Part shown: one piece after another, positions 44,067 through 51,692 of the stretch
Layout: each line of letters opens with the position of its first letter
Numbering within the stretch: position 1 is the first letter of the stretch
The notes under the pieces: generated by a model
What the model saw: the letters and a program-made list of their open reading frames with translations, nothing else
Told to the model about the DNA's origin: nothing
Database searches by the model: none
Made by a program: the position numbers and the translations under genes
Assembly: GCA_021324545.1 (NCBI GenBank)
Contig: JAJPIX010000022.1
Span: 1 to 52,121, forward strand
Length of the DNA: 52,121 bases
Reading direction: 5' to 3'
DNA from: Alphaproteobacteria bacterium
GTDB lineage: Bacteria > Pseudomonadota > Alphaproteobacteria > Micropepsales > Micropepsaceae

Positions 44067-45923
44067 TCATTCCGCCGCCTCCTTGCGGACAACGCCCATG
44101 CGCTCGGCAATCGCGTTGGTGATGAACCGCGCGGTGATCGGGGTGCCGTCATAATGCAGAAGCGAGATGAATTTCGCGGGGTCGATGGCGCATTCGTTCA
44201 CGATCAGCTTCAGCATTTGCGCGTCGCGGTTCTGTTCGATCACGAACACCTGGTCGTGCGCGTTGATGAAATCCACGACATCCTCGCTGAAGGGGAACGC
44301 GCGTATGCGCAAGGTGTCCACATGGCGCCCCTCGGCTTCGAGCTTGGCAAACGCCTCATCCATCGCCACCGATGTGGAGCCGAAATAGATCGCGCCCCAG
44401 CGCGTCTTCTGCCTGGCATCGTGGCGGATGGGCGCGGGCACCATCGTTTTCGCCGTCTCGAACTTGCGCAGCAGCCGCTGCATGACATCGGTGTAGTCCT
44501 TGCCGCTTTCGCTGTAGACGGCATAGGCATTGTGGCTTGAGCCGCGCGTGAAATAGGCGCCCTTGGTCGGGTGCTCGCCGGGAATGGTGCGCCAGGGAAT
44601 GGCATCGCCGTCCACATCGAGGTAGCGGAAGAATTGCCGGCCCGCATCCAGCTCCTTGGCCGAAAGCACCTTGCCGCGGTCGTATTTGCGGCTGTCGTCC
44701 CATTTCAGCGGATCCACCAGCCAGTCGTTCATGCCGATGTCCAGGTCCATCATCACGAAGATGGGCGTCTGCAGCCGGTCGGCCAGATCGAAGGCGAGCG
44801 CGGCAAACTCGAAGGCTTCGTTCGGCCCCTTGGGAAAGATCAGCACATGCTTGGTGTCGCCGTGGCTCGCATAGGCGGCCAGCAGAAGGTCGGATTGCTG
44901 CGTGCGCGTGGGCATGCCGGTGGATGGCCCGCCGCGCTGGATATCGAAGATGACGGCGGGAATTTCGGCGTAATAGGCAAGGCCGAAGAATTCCTGCATC
45001 AGCGAAATGCCCGGGCCGCTTGTCGCGGTGAAGGCGCGCGCGCCGTTCCAGGCTGCGCCCAGCACCATGCCGATTGCGGCGATTTCGTCTTCCGCCTGCA
45101 CGATGGCGAACTTGTTCTGCCCGGTGACGGGATCGACGCGCAGGCGCCGGCAATGCCTGGTGAACGCTTCGGCAAGCGAGGTTGACGGCGTGATCGGATA
45201 CCACGCGCACACGGTTGCCCCGCCGTACACCGCGCCAAGCGCCGCCGCGTCGTTGCCCGCGATGAAGATGCGCTCACCCACCTTGTTGTCGCGGGCCACC
45301 TTCAGCCGGCATTTGCCGGCCAGATTTTTCGCCGCGTAATCGTGGCCGATTTCCACCGCGCGCATGTTCAGCCGGATCAGCTTGTCCTTGCCCTTGAACT
45401 GGTCGCCGATCAGGCCTTCCACCACGCTCGGCTCGAATCCCAGCAGCGCCGACAGCGCGCCCAGATAGATCACATTCTTGAGCAGCTGCCGCTCGCGCGG
45501 CAGCGTGCCTTCCAGCGTGTTGGACAGCCGCGTGAACGGCACGCCCAGAAGCGTGATGTCCTCGCGCAGTTTCTGGTTCGTCAGCGGCTTGGTGGAATCG
45601 TAAACCAGATATCCGCCCGGCTCGATCTCGGCGATGTCCTTGTCCCAGGTCTGCGGGTTCATCTGCACCATCAGGTCCACGCCGCCGCGCCGGCCCAGCC
45701 AGCCTTCGCCGGAGACGCGCACTTCGTACCATGTTGGCAGGCCCTGGATGTTCGACGGGAAGATGTTGCGCGAACATACCGGCACGCCCATGCGCAGGAT
45801 GGACCGCGCGAACAATTCGTTGGCGGAAGCGGAGCCGGAGCCGTTCACATTGGCGAACTTCACGACGAAGTCGTTGGTCGCGGAGATGGGTTGTTGAACC
45901 TTGGAAATAGCCGCCTCGCTCAT
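44067..45923 (-). CDS. korA: 2-oxoacid:acceptor oxidoreductase, fused gamma-alpha subunit
   Basis: A 618-aa subunit in which an N-terminal gamma domain (VNGSGSASANELFARSILRM; MNPQTWDKDI) is fused to the alpha, pyrimidine-binding domain with the YPITPSTSLAEAF signature and FAIVQAEDEIAAIGMVLGA. With KorB it forms the oxidative decarboxylase that makes acyl-CoA and reduced ferredoxin. The start at 45923 was chosen as the first ATG ahead of the gamma domain; the frame continues upstream into a repeat element. It lies in a reverse-strand cluster between the FAD/Fe-S oxidoreductase gene and korB, both gaps holding palindromic repeats. Confidence 0.92.
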   Translation of the reverse strand: MSEAAISKVQQPISATNDFVVKFANVNGSGSASANELFARSILRMGVPVCSRNIFPSNIQGLPTWYEVRVSGEGWLGRRGGVDLMVQMNPQTWDKDIAEIEPGGYLVYDSTKPLTNQKLREDITLLGVPFTRLSNTLEGTLPRERQLLKNVIYLGALSALLGFEPSVVEGLIGDQFKGKDKLIRLNMRAVEIGHDYAAKNLAGKCRLKVARDNKVGERIFIAGNDAAALGAVYGGATVCAWYPITPSTSLAEAFTRHCRRLRVDPVTGQNKFAIVQAEDEIAAIGMVLGAAWNGARAFTATSGPGISLMQEFFGLAYYAEIPAVIFDIQRGGPSTGMPTRTQQSDLLLAAYASHGDTKHVLIFPKGPNEAFEFAALAFDLADRLQTPIFVMMDLDIGMNDWLVDPLKWDDSRKYDRGKVLSAKELDAGRQFFRYLDVDGDAIPWRTIPGEHPTKGAYFTRGSSHNAYAVYSESGKDYTDVMQRLLRKFETAKTMVPAPIRHDARQKTRWGAIYFGSTSVAMDEAFAKLEAEGRHVDTLRIRAFPFSEDVVDFINAHDQVFVIEQNRDAQMLKLIVNECAIDPAKFISLLHYDGTPITARFITNAIAERMGVVRKEAAE

Positions 45924-45955
45924 GTTCCACCTCCGCCCTGCGGGGAGGCAGCCTC

Positions 45956-46078
45956 TTTTTCCCTCCCCTGAAAGGGGAGGGTCGAACCGGCTGCGCCGGT
46001 TCGGGGAGGGGTCACACCACGGCATTGACCCCCACCCGCGCGCTTCGCTCGCGACCTCCCCCTTTCAGGGGGAGGAAA
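45956..46078. repeat. Composite palindromic element before korA
   Basis: Outer arms TTTCCCTCCCCTGAAAGGGGAGG-like (45958-45981) and an imperfect complement (46055-46078) enclose smaller hairpins (GAACCGGC/GCCGGTTC at 45984-46002; CGCGCGCTTCGCTCGCG near 46037-46053). It occupies the gap between the FAD/Fe-S oxidoreductase gene and korA. Confidence 0.72.
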
Positions 46079-46083
46079 GTGGA

Positions 46084-47868
46084 TCATCGGTGGCATAGGT
46101 TCTCGGCGTGCGCCGGCTCCAGATAGAATTTCTTCATGTCCCAGGCGCCGGTAGGGCAGCGCTCCGCGCACAGCCCGCAATGCAGGCACACATCCTCGTC
46201 CTTCACCATCACGCGGCCGGTCTTCAGCGCGCCCGACACGTAGAGATCCTGCGTCGGATTCGGCGCAGGCGCGGTCAGATGCGTGCGCAGCGCGGGCTCG
46301 GGATCGTTTTGCGTAAAGGTGATGCAGTCCATCGGGCAGATGTCCACGCAGGCGTCGCATTCGATGCACAGATTGTCCTCGAACACCGTCTCGACATCGC
46401 AGTTCAGGCACCGCTGCGCTTCCTTGAAGGCCAACTCCTTGTCGAAGCCCAGCTCCACTTCCACCTTCACGTTGCGCAGCGTCACCTCTTTGGGCGCGTG
46501 CGGCACCTTGTAGCGAAGGTCGATCGAGACGTCGTTGTCATACGACCATTCGTGAATGCCCATCTTCTGGCTGGAAAGGTTGACGAGCGGCGAAGGCCTG
46601 TCCTTCACGTCCTTGCCGTTCAGCATCAGGTGGATGGACACGGCGGCCTCGTGCCCGTGCGCCACCGCCCAGATGATGTTCTTGGGGCCGAACGCGGCAT
46701 CGCCGCCGAAGAATACTTTCGGGTTGGTGGACTGCATGGTCACCGGGTCCACCTTCGGCATGTCCCACTTGTCGAATTCGATTCCGATATCGCGCTCGAT
46801 CCAGGGGAAGGCGTTTTCCTGCCCCACGGCCACCAGCACGTCGTCGCATTCCATCAGCACATCCGGCTCGCCCGTGGGCACTAGCCTGCGGCGGCCGCTT
46901 TCGTCCTTTTCCGCCTTCGTCTTCTCGAACAGAACCCCGGTCAGCCGGCCGTTCTTGTGCAGGAAGGCTTTCGGATTCAGCCAGTTGTGGATGGGGATGT
47001 CTTCGTGCATCGCGTCTTCCTTTTCCCAGGGAGACGCTTTCATCTCGTCGAAGCCCGAACGCACCACGACATCCACCTTCTCGCCGCCCAGCCTGCGCGA
47101 GGTGCGGCAGCAATCCATCGCGGTGTTGCCGCCGCCCAGCACGATCACGCGCTTGCCGATCCTGTCGATATGCCCGAACGACACGCTCGACAGCCAGTCG
47201 ATGCCGATATGGATGTTGGCGGCGGCTTCCTTGCGGCCGGGAATGGGCAGATCGCGCCCGCGCGGCGCCCCGCAGCCCACGAAGATGGCGTCATAGTTTT
47301 CCGCCAGCAGCGCCTTCAGGCTTTCGACGCGGCTTCCGAACTTCGTCACCGGCTTCAGGTCGAGGATGTAATTGCATTCCTCGTCCAGCACCGATTCGGG
47401 CAGGCGGAATTTCGGAATCTGCGTGCGCATCATGCCGCCCGCAAACGGATCGGCGTCGTAGATCACGCATTCATAGCCGAGCGGCAACAGATCGCGCGCC
47501 ACCGTCAGCGAGGCGGGCCCAGCGCCCACCAGCGCGATGCGCTTGCCGTTCTTTTTTGCGGCGGCCCTGGGCAGCCGCGCGCGAATGTCGTCCTTGTAGT
47601 CGGCGGCCACGCGCTTCAGCCGGCAGATGGCCACGGGCTCGGCCTCCACGCGGCCGCGCCGGCAGGCCGGCTCGCAGGGCCGGTCGCAGGTGCGCCCCAG
47701 CACGCCCGGAAAGACGTTGGAATGCCAGTTGATCATGTAGGCGTCGGAATAGCGCCCCTCCGCGATCAGGCGGATGTATTCGGGCACGGGCGTGTGCGAT
47801 GGGCACGCCCACTGGCAATCGACAACCTTGTGGAAGTAGTTGGGATTGCTGATGTCGGTGGGCTTCAT
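46084..47868 (-). CDS. FAD-dependent NAD(P) oxidoreductase with ferredoxin domains
   Basis: A GltD-like flavoprotein of about 594 aa fused to Fe-S modules. N-terminal cysteine cluster: CQWACPSHTPVPEYI and GRTCDRPCEPACRRG. FAD and NAD motifs: RIALVGAGPASLTVARDL and VIVLGGGNTAMDCCRTSRR. C-terminal ferredoxin with two [4Fe-4S] motifs: CIECDACVDICPMDCI and CLHCGLCAERCPTGA. Its place before korA and korB suggests it takes electrons from the oxoacid oxidoreductase and passes them to NAD(P), or the reverse. The ATG at 47868 is preferred (AGGG 7 nt upstream); an in-frame ATG at 47913 would add 15 residues. Confidence 0.88.
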   Translation of the reverse strand: MKPTDISNPNYFHKVVDCQWACPSHTPVPEYIRLIAEGRYSDAYMINWHSNVFPGVLGRTCDRPCEPACRRGRVEAEPVAICRLKRVAADYKDDIRARLPRAAAKKNGKRIALVGAGPASLTVARDLLPLGYECVIYDADPFAGGMMRTQIPKFRLPESVLDEECNYILDLKPVTKFGSRVESLKALLAENYDAIFVGCGAPRGRDLPIPGRKEAAANIHIGIDWLSSVSFGHIDRIGKRVIVLGGGNTAMDCCRTSRRLGGEKVDVVVRSGFDEMKASPWEKEDAMHEDIPIHNWLNPKAFLHKNGRLTGVLFEKTKAEKDESGRRRLVPTGEPDVLMECDDVLVAVGQENAFPWIERDIGIEFDKWDMPKVDPVTMQSTNPKVFFGGDAAFGPKNIIWAVAHGHEAAVSIHLMLNGKDVKDRPSPLVNLSSQKMGIHEWSYDNDVSIDLRYKVPHAPKEVTLRNVKVEVELGFDKELAFKEAQRCLNCDVETVFEDNLCIECDACVDICPMDCITFTQNDPEPALRTHLTAPAPNPTQDLYVSGALKTGRVMVKDEDVCLHCGLCAERCPTGAWDMKKFYLEPAHAENLCHR

Positions 47869-48087
47869 GCCCGCCCTGGATGCTGGCCTGTTTGCGGCCG
47901 TAACCGAACGCATATCGTCTTATGAACTCCTCGCCCCCGAGAACCCGCCCGAAGGCGATGTTGGCGCCCGTTCTAGCACCCACCCTTCCCTTGCGGGAGG
48001 GTCGAAATTTTCGCAGGGCAAGAGAAAGCTCAAAACCTTACAATTGCTGTGCCAATATGGGGGGCGAATAAACCTCGAGCACCGCCG

Positions 48088-49254
48088 TTGGACATCCTTC
48101 TTTCCCCCGAACAGCGCGCCATTGAAGAGGGCGTGGCCAAAGTCTGCGCCGCCTTCGGCGACGATTACTGGAGCGGGTGCGATCAGGCCGCCCGCTTTCC
48201 GGACGAATTCTATCGCGCGATGGCCCAGGGCGGCTGGCTCGGCATCGCCATGCCGCAGGCTTATGGCGGTGCTGGCCTTGGCGTCACGGAAGCGGCGCTG
48301 ATGATGCACACGGTGGCGAAATCCGGCGGCGGCTTTTCGGCGGCCTCGGCCATTCACATCAACCTGTTCGGGCTGTATCCCATCGTGGTGCACGGCAGTG
48401 CCGAACAGAAGCAACGCTGGCTGCCGCCGATCATCGCGGGGAAGGAAAAAGCCGCCTTCGGCGTGACGGAGCCGAATGCAGGGCTGGACACGACAAGCAT
48501 CGAAACTTTCGCGCGCCGCACCAACGACGGTTACGTCATCCGGGGCCGCAAGATCTGGACAACCACCGCCCAGGAGGCCGATCGCATCCTTCTGCTTGCG
48601 CGCACCACGCCGAAAGCCGAATGCAGTAAGCCCACCGACGGCATGACGCTGTTCTACACCGCGCTCGACCGCAAGAAGATCGAAGTCCGCCGCATTCCGA
48701 AGATGGGCCGCGCGGCGGTCGATTCCAACACCGTGTTCATTGACGATCTGGCGGTGCCCGACAGCGACCGCGTCGGCGAAGAAGGCAAAGGCTTCCGCTA
48801 TCTGCTGGATGGCCTGAACCCGGAGCGCATTCTCGTCGGCATCGAAGCCGTCGGCCTTGGCCGCAATGCGCTGGAGCGCGCCGGCCAATATGCGCGCGAG
48901 CGGCGCGTGTTTGGCCGCGCCATCGGCCAGAACCAGGGCATCCAGCATCCGCTCGCCGAACGCTGGGCCTATCTGGAAAGCGCCTACTGGATGTGCCTGC
49001 GCGCGGCGGCTTTATATGACGCGAAGCAGCCCTGCGGTGCGGAAGCCAATGCCGCGAAGTTTCTGGGCGCGCGCGCCGGCTTCGAGGCGGCCACGACGGC
49101 GGTGCTCACCCATGGCGGCATGGGTTATGCGAAGGAATATCATGTGGAGCGGCTGTTTCGCGAAAGCCTCTTTGCCCGCATCGCGCCCGTCACCGAACAG
49201 CTGATTCTCTCCTATATCGGCGAAAACATTTTCGATCTGCCGAAGTCGTATTGA
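48088..49254 (+). CDS. Acyl-CoA dehydrogenase family protein
   Basis: FAD-dependent alpha,beta-dehydrogenase of acyl-CoA thioesters, 388 aa. Features are LSPEQRAIEEGVAKVCAAFG, GWLGIAMPQAYGGAGLG, AAFGVTEPNAGLDTTSI, GRKIWTTTAQEADRILL, RRVFGRAIGQNQGIQHPLA and THGGMGYAKEYHVERLFRE. The usual catalytic Glu near the C-terminus (IYEGT in MCAD) is replaced: the aligned segment is RIAPVTEQLI. A Glu in GLNPERILV sits where isovaleryl-CoA dehydrogenase keeps its base. The TTG at 48088 is preferred because it starts at the family N-terminus; a GTG at 48049 is possible. Substrate unknown. Confidence 0.9.
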   Translation: MDILLSPEQRAIEEGVAKVCAAFGDDYWSGCDQAARFPDEFYRAMAQGGWLGIAMPQAYGGAGLGVTEAALMMHTVAKSGGGFSAASAIHINLFGLYPIVVHGSAEQKQRWLPPIIAGKEKAAFGVTEPNAGLDTTSIETFARRTNDGYVIRGRKIWTTTAQEADRILLLARTTPKAECSKPTDGMTLFYTALDRKKIEVRRIPKMGRAAVDSNTVFIDDLAVPDSDRVGEEGKGFRYLLDGLNPERILVGIEAVGLGRNALERAGQYARERRVFGRAIGQNQGIQHPLAERWAYLESAYWMCLRAAALYDAKQPCGAEANAAKFLGARAGFEAATTAVLTHGGMGYAKEYHVERLFRESLFARIAPVTEQLILSYIGENIFDLPKSY

Positions 49255-49256
49255 TT

Positions 49257-49386
49257 TTTCCTCCCCCGTTTACGGGGGAGGTGCTGAGCGAGCCCTTCGC
49301 GAGCGAAGCGGAGGGGGCGCGGCCTGCGTCCGCCCCCTCTGGCTCGCTTCGTGAACACGAAGCTCCCCCGTAAACGGGCGAGGAAA
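49257..49386. repeat. MITE-like element with 24-bp terminal inverted repeats
   Basis: Arms 49257-49280 and 49363-49386 (TTTCCTCCCCCGTTTACGGG core) match with one mismatch. The 130-bp element holds further inner hairpins and no gene. It begins 2 bases after the acyl-CoA dehydrogenase stop and ends 38 bases before the GNAT gene. Confidence 0.78.
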
Positions 49387-49424
49387 CGTAAACGCGGGAG
49401 AAAAACTGGGCTATCGTCTCCACC

Positions 49425-49943
49425 ATGCAGATTCCCACCCTCGAAACACCCCGCCTGATCCTGCGCGAACCGCGCCTTGAGGATTTTCCGTCCTATGCCG
49501 CCATGTGGGCCAACCCCGATGTGGTGCGCTTCATTTCGGGCAAGCCGCAGACGGAAGAGGAAGCCTGGGCGCGCTTTCTGCGCGTCACCGGCCAATGGCA
49601 TCTTCTGGGCTTCGGCTTCTGGACCATCGAGCGGAAGGATACGGGCCGGCGCATCGGCGAGGCGGGCTTCGTGGAGGGCCGCCGCGCGATCGAGCCTTCG
49701 CTCATCGGCATTCCGGAAATCGGCTGGGGCATCGAGCCCGCCGAGCATGGCAAGGGCTATGCGCATGAGGCCGCAAAAGCCGCGCTCGACTGGGGGATTG
49801 CCCATTTCGGGGGCCGGCCCATCCGCTGCATCATCGCGCCCGAAAACGCCCCCTCCATCCGGCTTGCGCAGAAACTGGGCTTCAGGGAACTGCTGCGCAC
49901 GACCTATCATGGCGAGCCGACGATCATGTTCGAGAGGCGCTGA
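49425..49943 (+). CDS. GNAT family N-acetyltransferase (RimJ/RimL-like)
   Basis: A 172-aa acetyl-CoA-dependent acetyltransferase. N-terminal [19 protein letters not shown] is the classic RimJ/RimL opening. The acetyl-CoA-binding region is [20 protein letters not shown], and the C-terminal [20 protein letters not shown] is typical. The substrate, whether a protein N-terminus or a small amine, cannot be told. Its stop overlaps the MaoC gene start by one base, so it is in the same transcript as the acyl-CoA metabolism genes. Confidence 0.9.
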   Translation: MQIPTLETPRLILREPRLEDFPSYAAMWANPDVVRFISGKPQTEEEAWARFLRVTGQWHLLGFGFWTIERKDTGRRIGEAGFVEGRRAIEPSLIGIPEIGWGIEPAEHGKGYAHEAAKAALDWGIAHFGGRPIRCIIAPENAPSIRLAQKLGFRELLRTTYHGEPTIMFERR

Positions 49944-50395
49944 TGCCCGGGCTGTATTTCGACGAATTTCACATTGGCCAGACCTTCGCCCATCCCATCC
50001 GTCGCACGGTGACGGAAGCCGACAACGTTCTCTTCACCGCCATGACCCACAACCCCGCGCAGCTGCACCTCGATGCGGAATATGCGAAGGGCACCGAATT
50101 CGGGCAGCGCATCGTCAATTCGCTGTTCACGCTGGGGCTGATGATCGGCATCTCGGTGGGCGACACCACGCTCGGCACAACCGTCGCCAATCTCGGCATG
50201 GATGAAGTGCGCTTCCCCAAGCCCGTCTTCCACGGCGATACGCTGCATGTGGAAACCGAGGTGCTGGAAATGCGCGAATCGAAGTCGCGGCCCAACCAGG
50301 GCATCGTCACCTTCCAGCACCGTGCCATCAACCAGCGCGGCGAAGTGGTGGCGCAATGCAGGCGCTCGGCGCTCATGCTGAAGAGGCCCGCATGA
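49943..50395 (+). CDS. MaoC family dehydratase/hydratase
   Basis: A single hot-dog domain hydratase of 150 aa acting on enoyl-CoA-type thioesters. The hydratase-2-like motif is [16 protein letters not shown]: the His is present, and the position five residues before it is Asn, whereas canonical R-hydratases have Asp. Similar Asn-containing forms occur in mesaconyl- or itaconyl-CoA hydratase relatives. The gene overlaps the preceding GNAT gene by 1 base and the following CoA-ester lyase by 4. This MaoC-CitE pairing is typical of C4-C5 branched dicarboxyl-CoA routes such as itaconate or citramalate degradation; the exact substrate is inference. Confidence 0.87.
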   Translation: MPGLYFDEFHIGQTFAHPIRRTVTEADNVLFTAMTHNPAQLHLDAEYAKGTEFGQRIVNSLFTLGLMIGISVGDTTLGTTVANLGMDEVRFPKPVFHGDTLHVETEVLEMRESKSRPNQGIVTFQHRAINQRGEVVAQCRRSALMLKRPA

Positions 50396-51276
50396 TCCTG
50401 CGCTCGCTTCTCTTCATGCCGGCCGACAGCGAAAAGAAGCTCGCGAAGGCGAAGGCCTCGGCGGCCGATGCGCTGATTCTCGATCTGGAGGATTCGGTGG
50501 CTGCGGCCAATCGCCCGAACGCGCGGGCATTGGCGAAAGAGTTTCTCGGCGAACATCATCCGCAAAGCGTCTGGGTGCGCATCAATCCGCTGGGCAGCGA
50601 CGATTTCATCCGCGACGTGGAGGCGATGGTTGCCGCAAGGCCGGCGGGCTTCGTCGTGCCCAAGGCGGACGGGCCGCAGATGCTGCGTGAGATCGGCCAT
50701 CACATCGCCACGCGCGAGGCAAAAGCCGGCCTGAAGCATGAATCGATCAGGCTTCTGCCGGTCGCCACCGAAACGCCGGCGGCGGTGCTCTCGCTCTTCG
50801 AATACCGCGATCCGCCGCCAAGGCTGGCCGCGATGACGTGGGGGGCCGAAGATCTTTCGGCCGCGCTTGGCGCCGCCGCCAACCGCGATGACAGCGGCGA
50901 ATTCCTGCTGACCTACAGGATCGTCCGCTCGCTCTGCCTGATCGCGGCGAAGGCCGCGGGCGTTGCCGCCATCGAAACGCTCCATGCGGATTTCCGCGAT
51001 GCCGCGGGGCTTGAACGCGCCGCCCGCGCGGCATGCCGCGAAGGTTTTTCCGGCATGCTCGCCATCCATCCCGATCAGGTGGGCATCATCAACGCGGCGT
51101 TCACGCCGTCGGCGGCCGATGTGGAGCATGCGAAGAAGGTGGTGGCCGCCTTCGCGAACGGCGCGGGCGTCGCCGCGCTCGACGGCAAGATGCTCGATCA
51201 GCCGCATCTCAAACAGGCGCAGCAGATTCTGGAACTGGCGGAAGCGGTCAGGGCACATTCCCCATCCTCCCCTTGA
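50392..51276 (+). CDS. HpcH/HpaI (CitE-like) CoA-ester lyase
   Basis: A 294-aa aldolase of the citrate lyase beta/malyl-CoA lyase family. [40 protein letters not shown] (metal and CoA site), [23 protein letters not shown] and [16 protein letters not shown] are all visible. It probably cleaves a 3-hydroxyacyl-CoA such as citramalyl-CoA or malyl-CoA. The ATG overlaps the MaoC stop by 4 bases. The last five codons (SPSSP) fall in a CCTCCCC-type half repeat, so the very C-terminus seems to have been reshaped by a repeat. Substrate not determined. Confidence 0.9.
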   Translation: MILRSLLFMPADSEKKLAKAKASAADALILDLEDSVAAANRPNARALAKEFLGEHHPQSVWVRINPLGSDDFIRDVEAMVAARPAGFVVPKADGPQMLREIGHHIATREAKAGLKHESIRLLPVATETPAAVLSLFEYRDPPPRLAAMTWGAEDLSAALGAAANRDDSGEFLLTYRIVRSLCLIAAKAAGVAAIETLHADFRDAAGLERAARAACREGFSGMLAIHPDQVGIINAAFTPSAADVEHAKKVVAAFANGAGVAALDGKMLDQPHLKQAQQILELAEAVRAHSPSSP

Positions 51277-51314
51277 GGGCGGATCGAAATTGGCCGGAAA
51301 AAATCACGCGGAGC

Positions 51315-51692
51315 CGCGGAGCATTTTTTGCTTCGCCGGCTACGCCCGCACACGCAGGGCACGGCGCGCTTTGCGCGCCAAACAAGGCAAGAAACACGCG
51401 CCGCAAGGCGGCAGCGTTCTCCGCGTCTCCGCGTGAATCCTTCTAGGCCGCCTTGCGCGCGCGGCGCATCATCCAGCCGTAGCAAAATCGATTGGCAAAA
51501 AGCAGCACGCGGAGACGCGGAGTCGCGGAGCATTTTTTGCTTCGCCGGCTACGCCCGCACATGCAGGGCACGGCGCGCTTTGCGCGCCAAACAGCGGCCG
51601 AACACGCGCCGCAAGGCGGCAGCGTTCTCCGCGTCTCCGCGTGAATCCTTCTAGGCCGCCTTGCGCGCGCGGCGCATCATCCAGCCGTAGCA
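51315..51692. repeat. Tandem duplication of about 170 bp covering the OPT gene end
   Basis: Copy 1 (51315-51484) and copy 2 (51524-51692) are nearly identical over about 170 bp, differing by a few substitutions and one 1-base indel. Each holds a CACGCGGAG/CTCCGCG palindromic element like the one at 28498, plus the last 14 codons of the OPT gene. Copy 2 is the genuine gene end (51651-51692); the gene-end sequence in copy 1 (51443-51484) is an orphan. Confidence 0.85.
51443..51484 (-). pseudogene. Orphan duplicate of the OPT gene's last 14 codons
   Basis: These 42 bases repeat exactly the 3' end of the OPT transporter gene (encoding LCYGWMMRRARKAA-like end codons and stop) but have no reading frame upstream. 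They are a by-product of the local tandem duplication. Confidence 0.75.

Noticed and set aside
51300-51692. The repeats at the window end as a CRISPR array
   Set aside because: There are only two long, nearly identical units with internal palindromes and a copied gene end. There are no short repeats with varied spacers and no cas genes.
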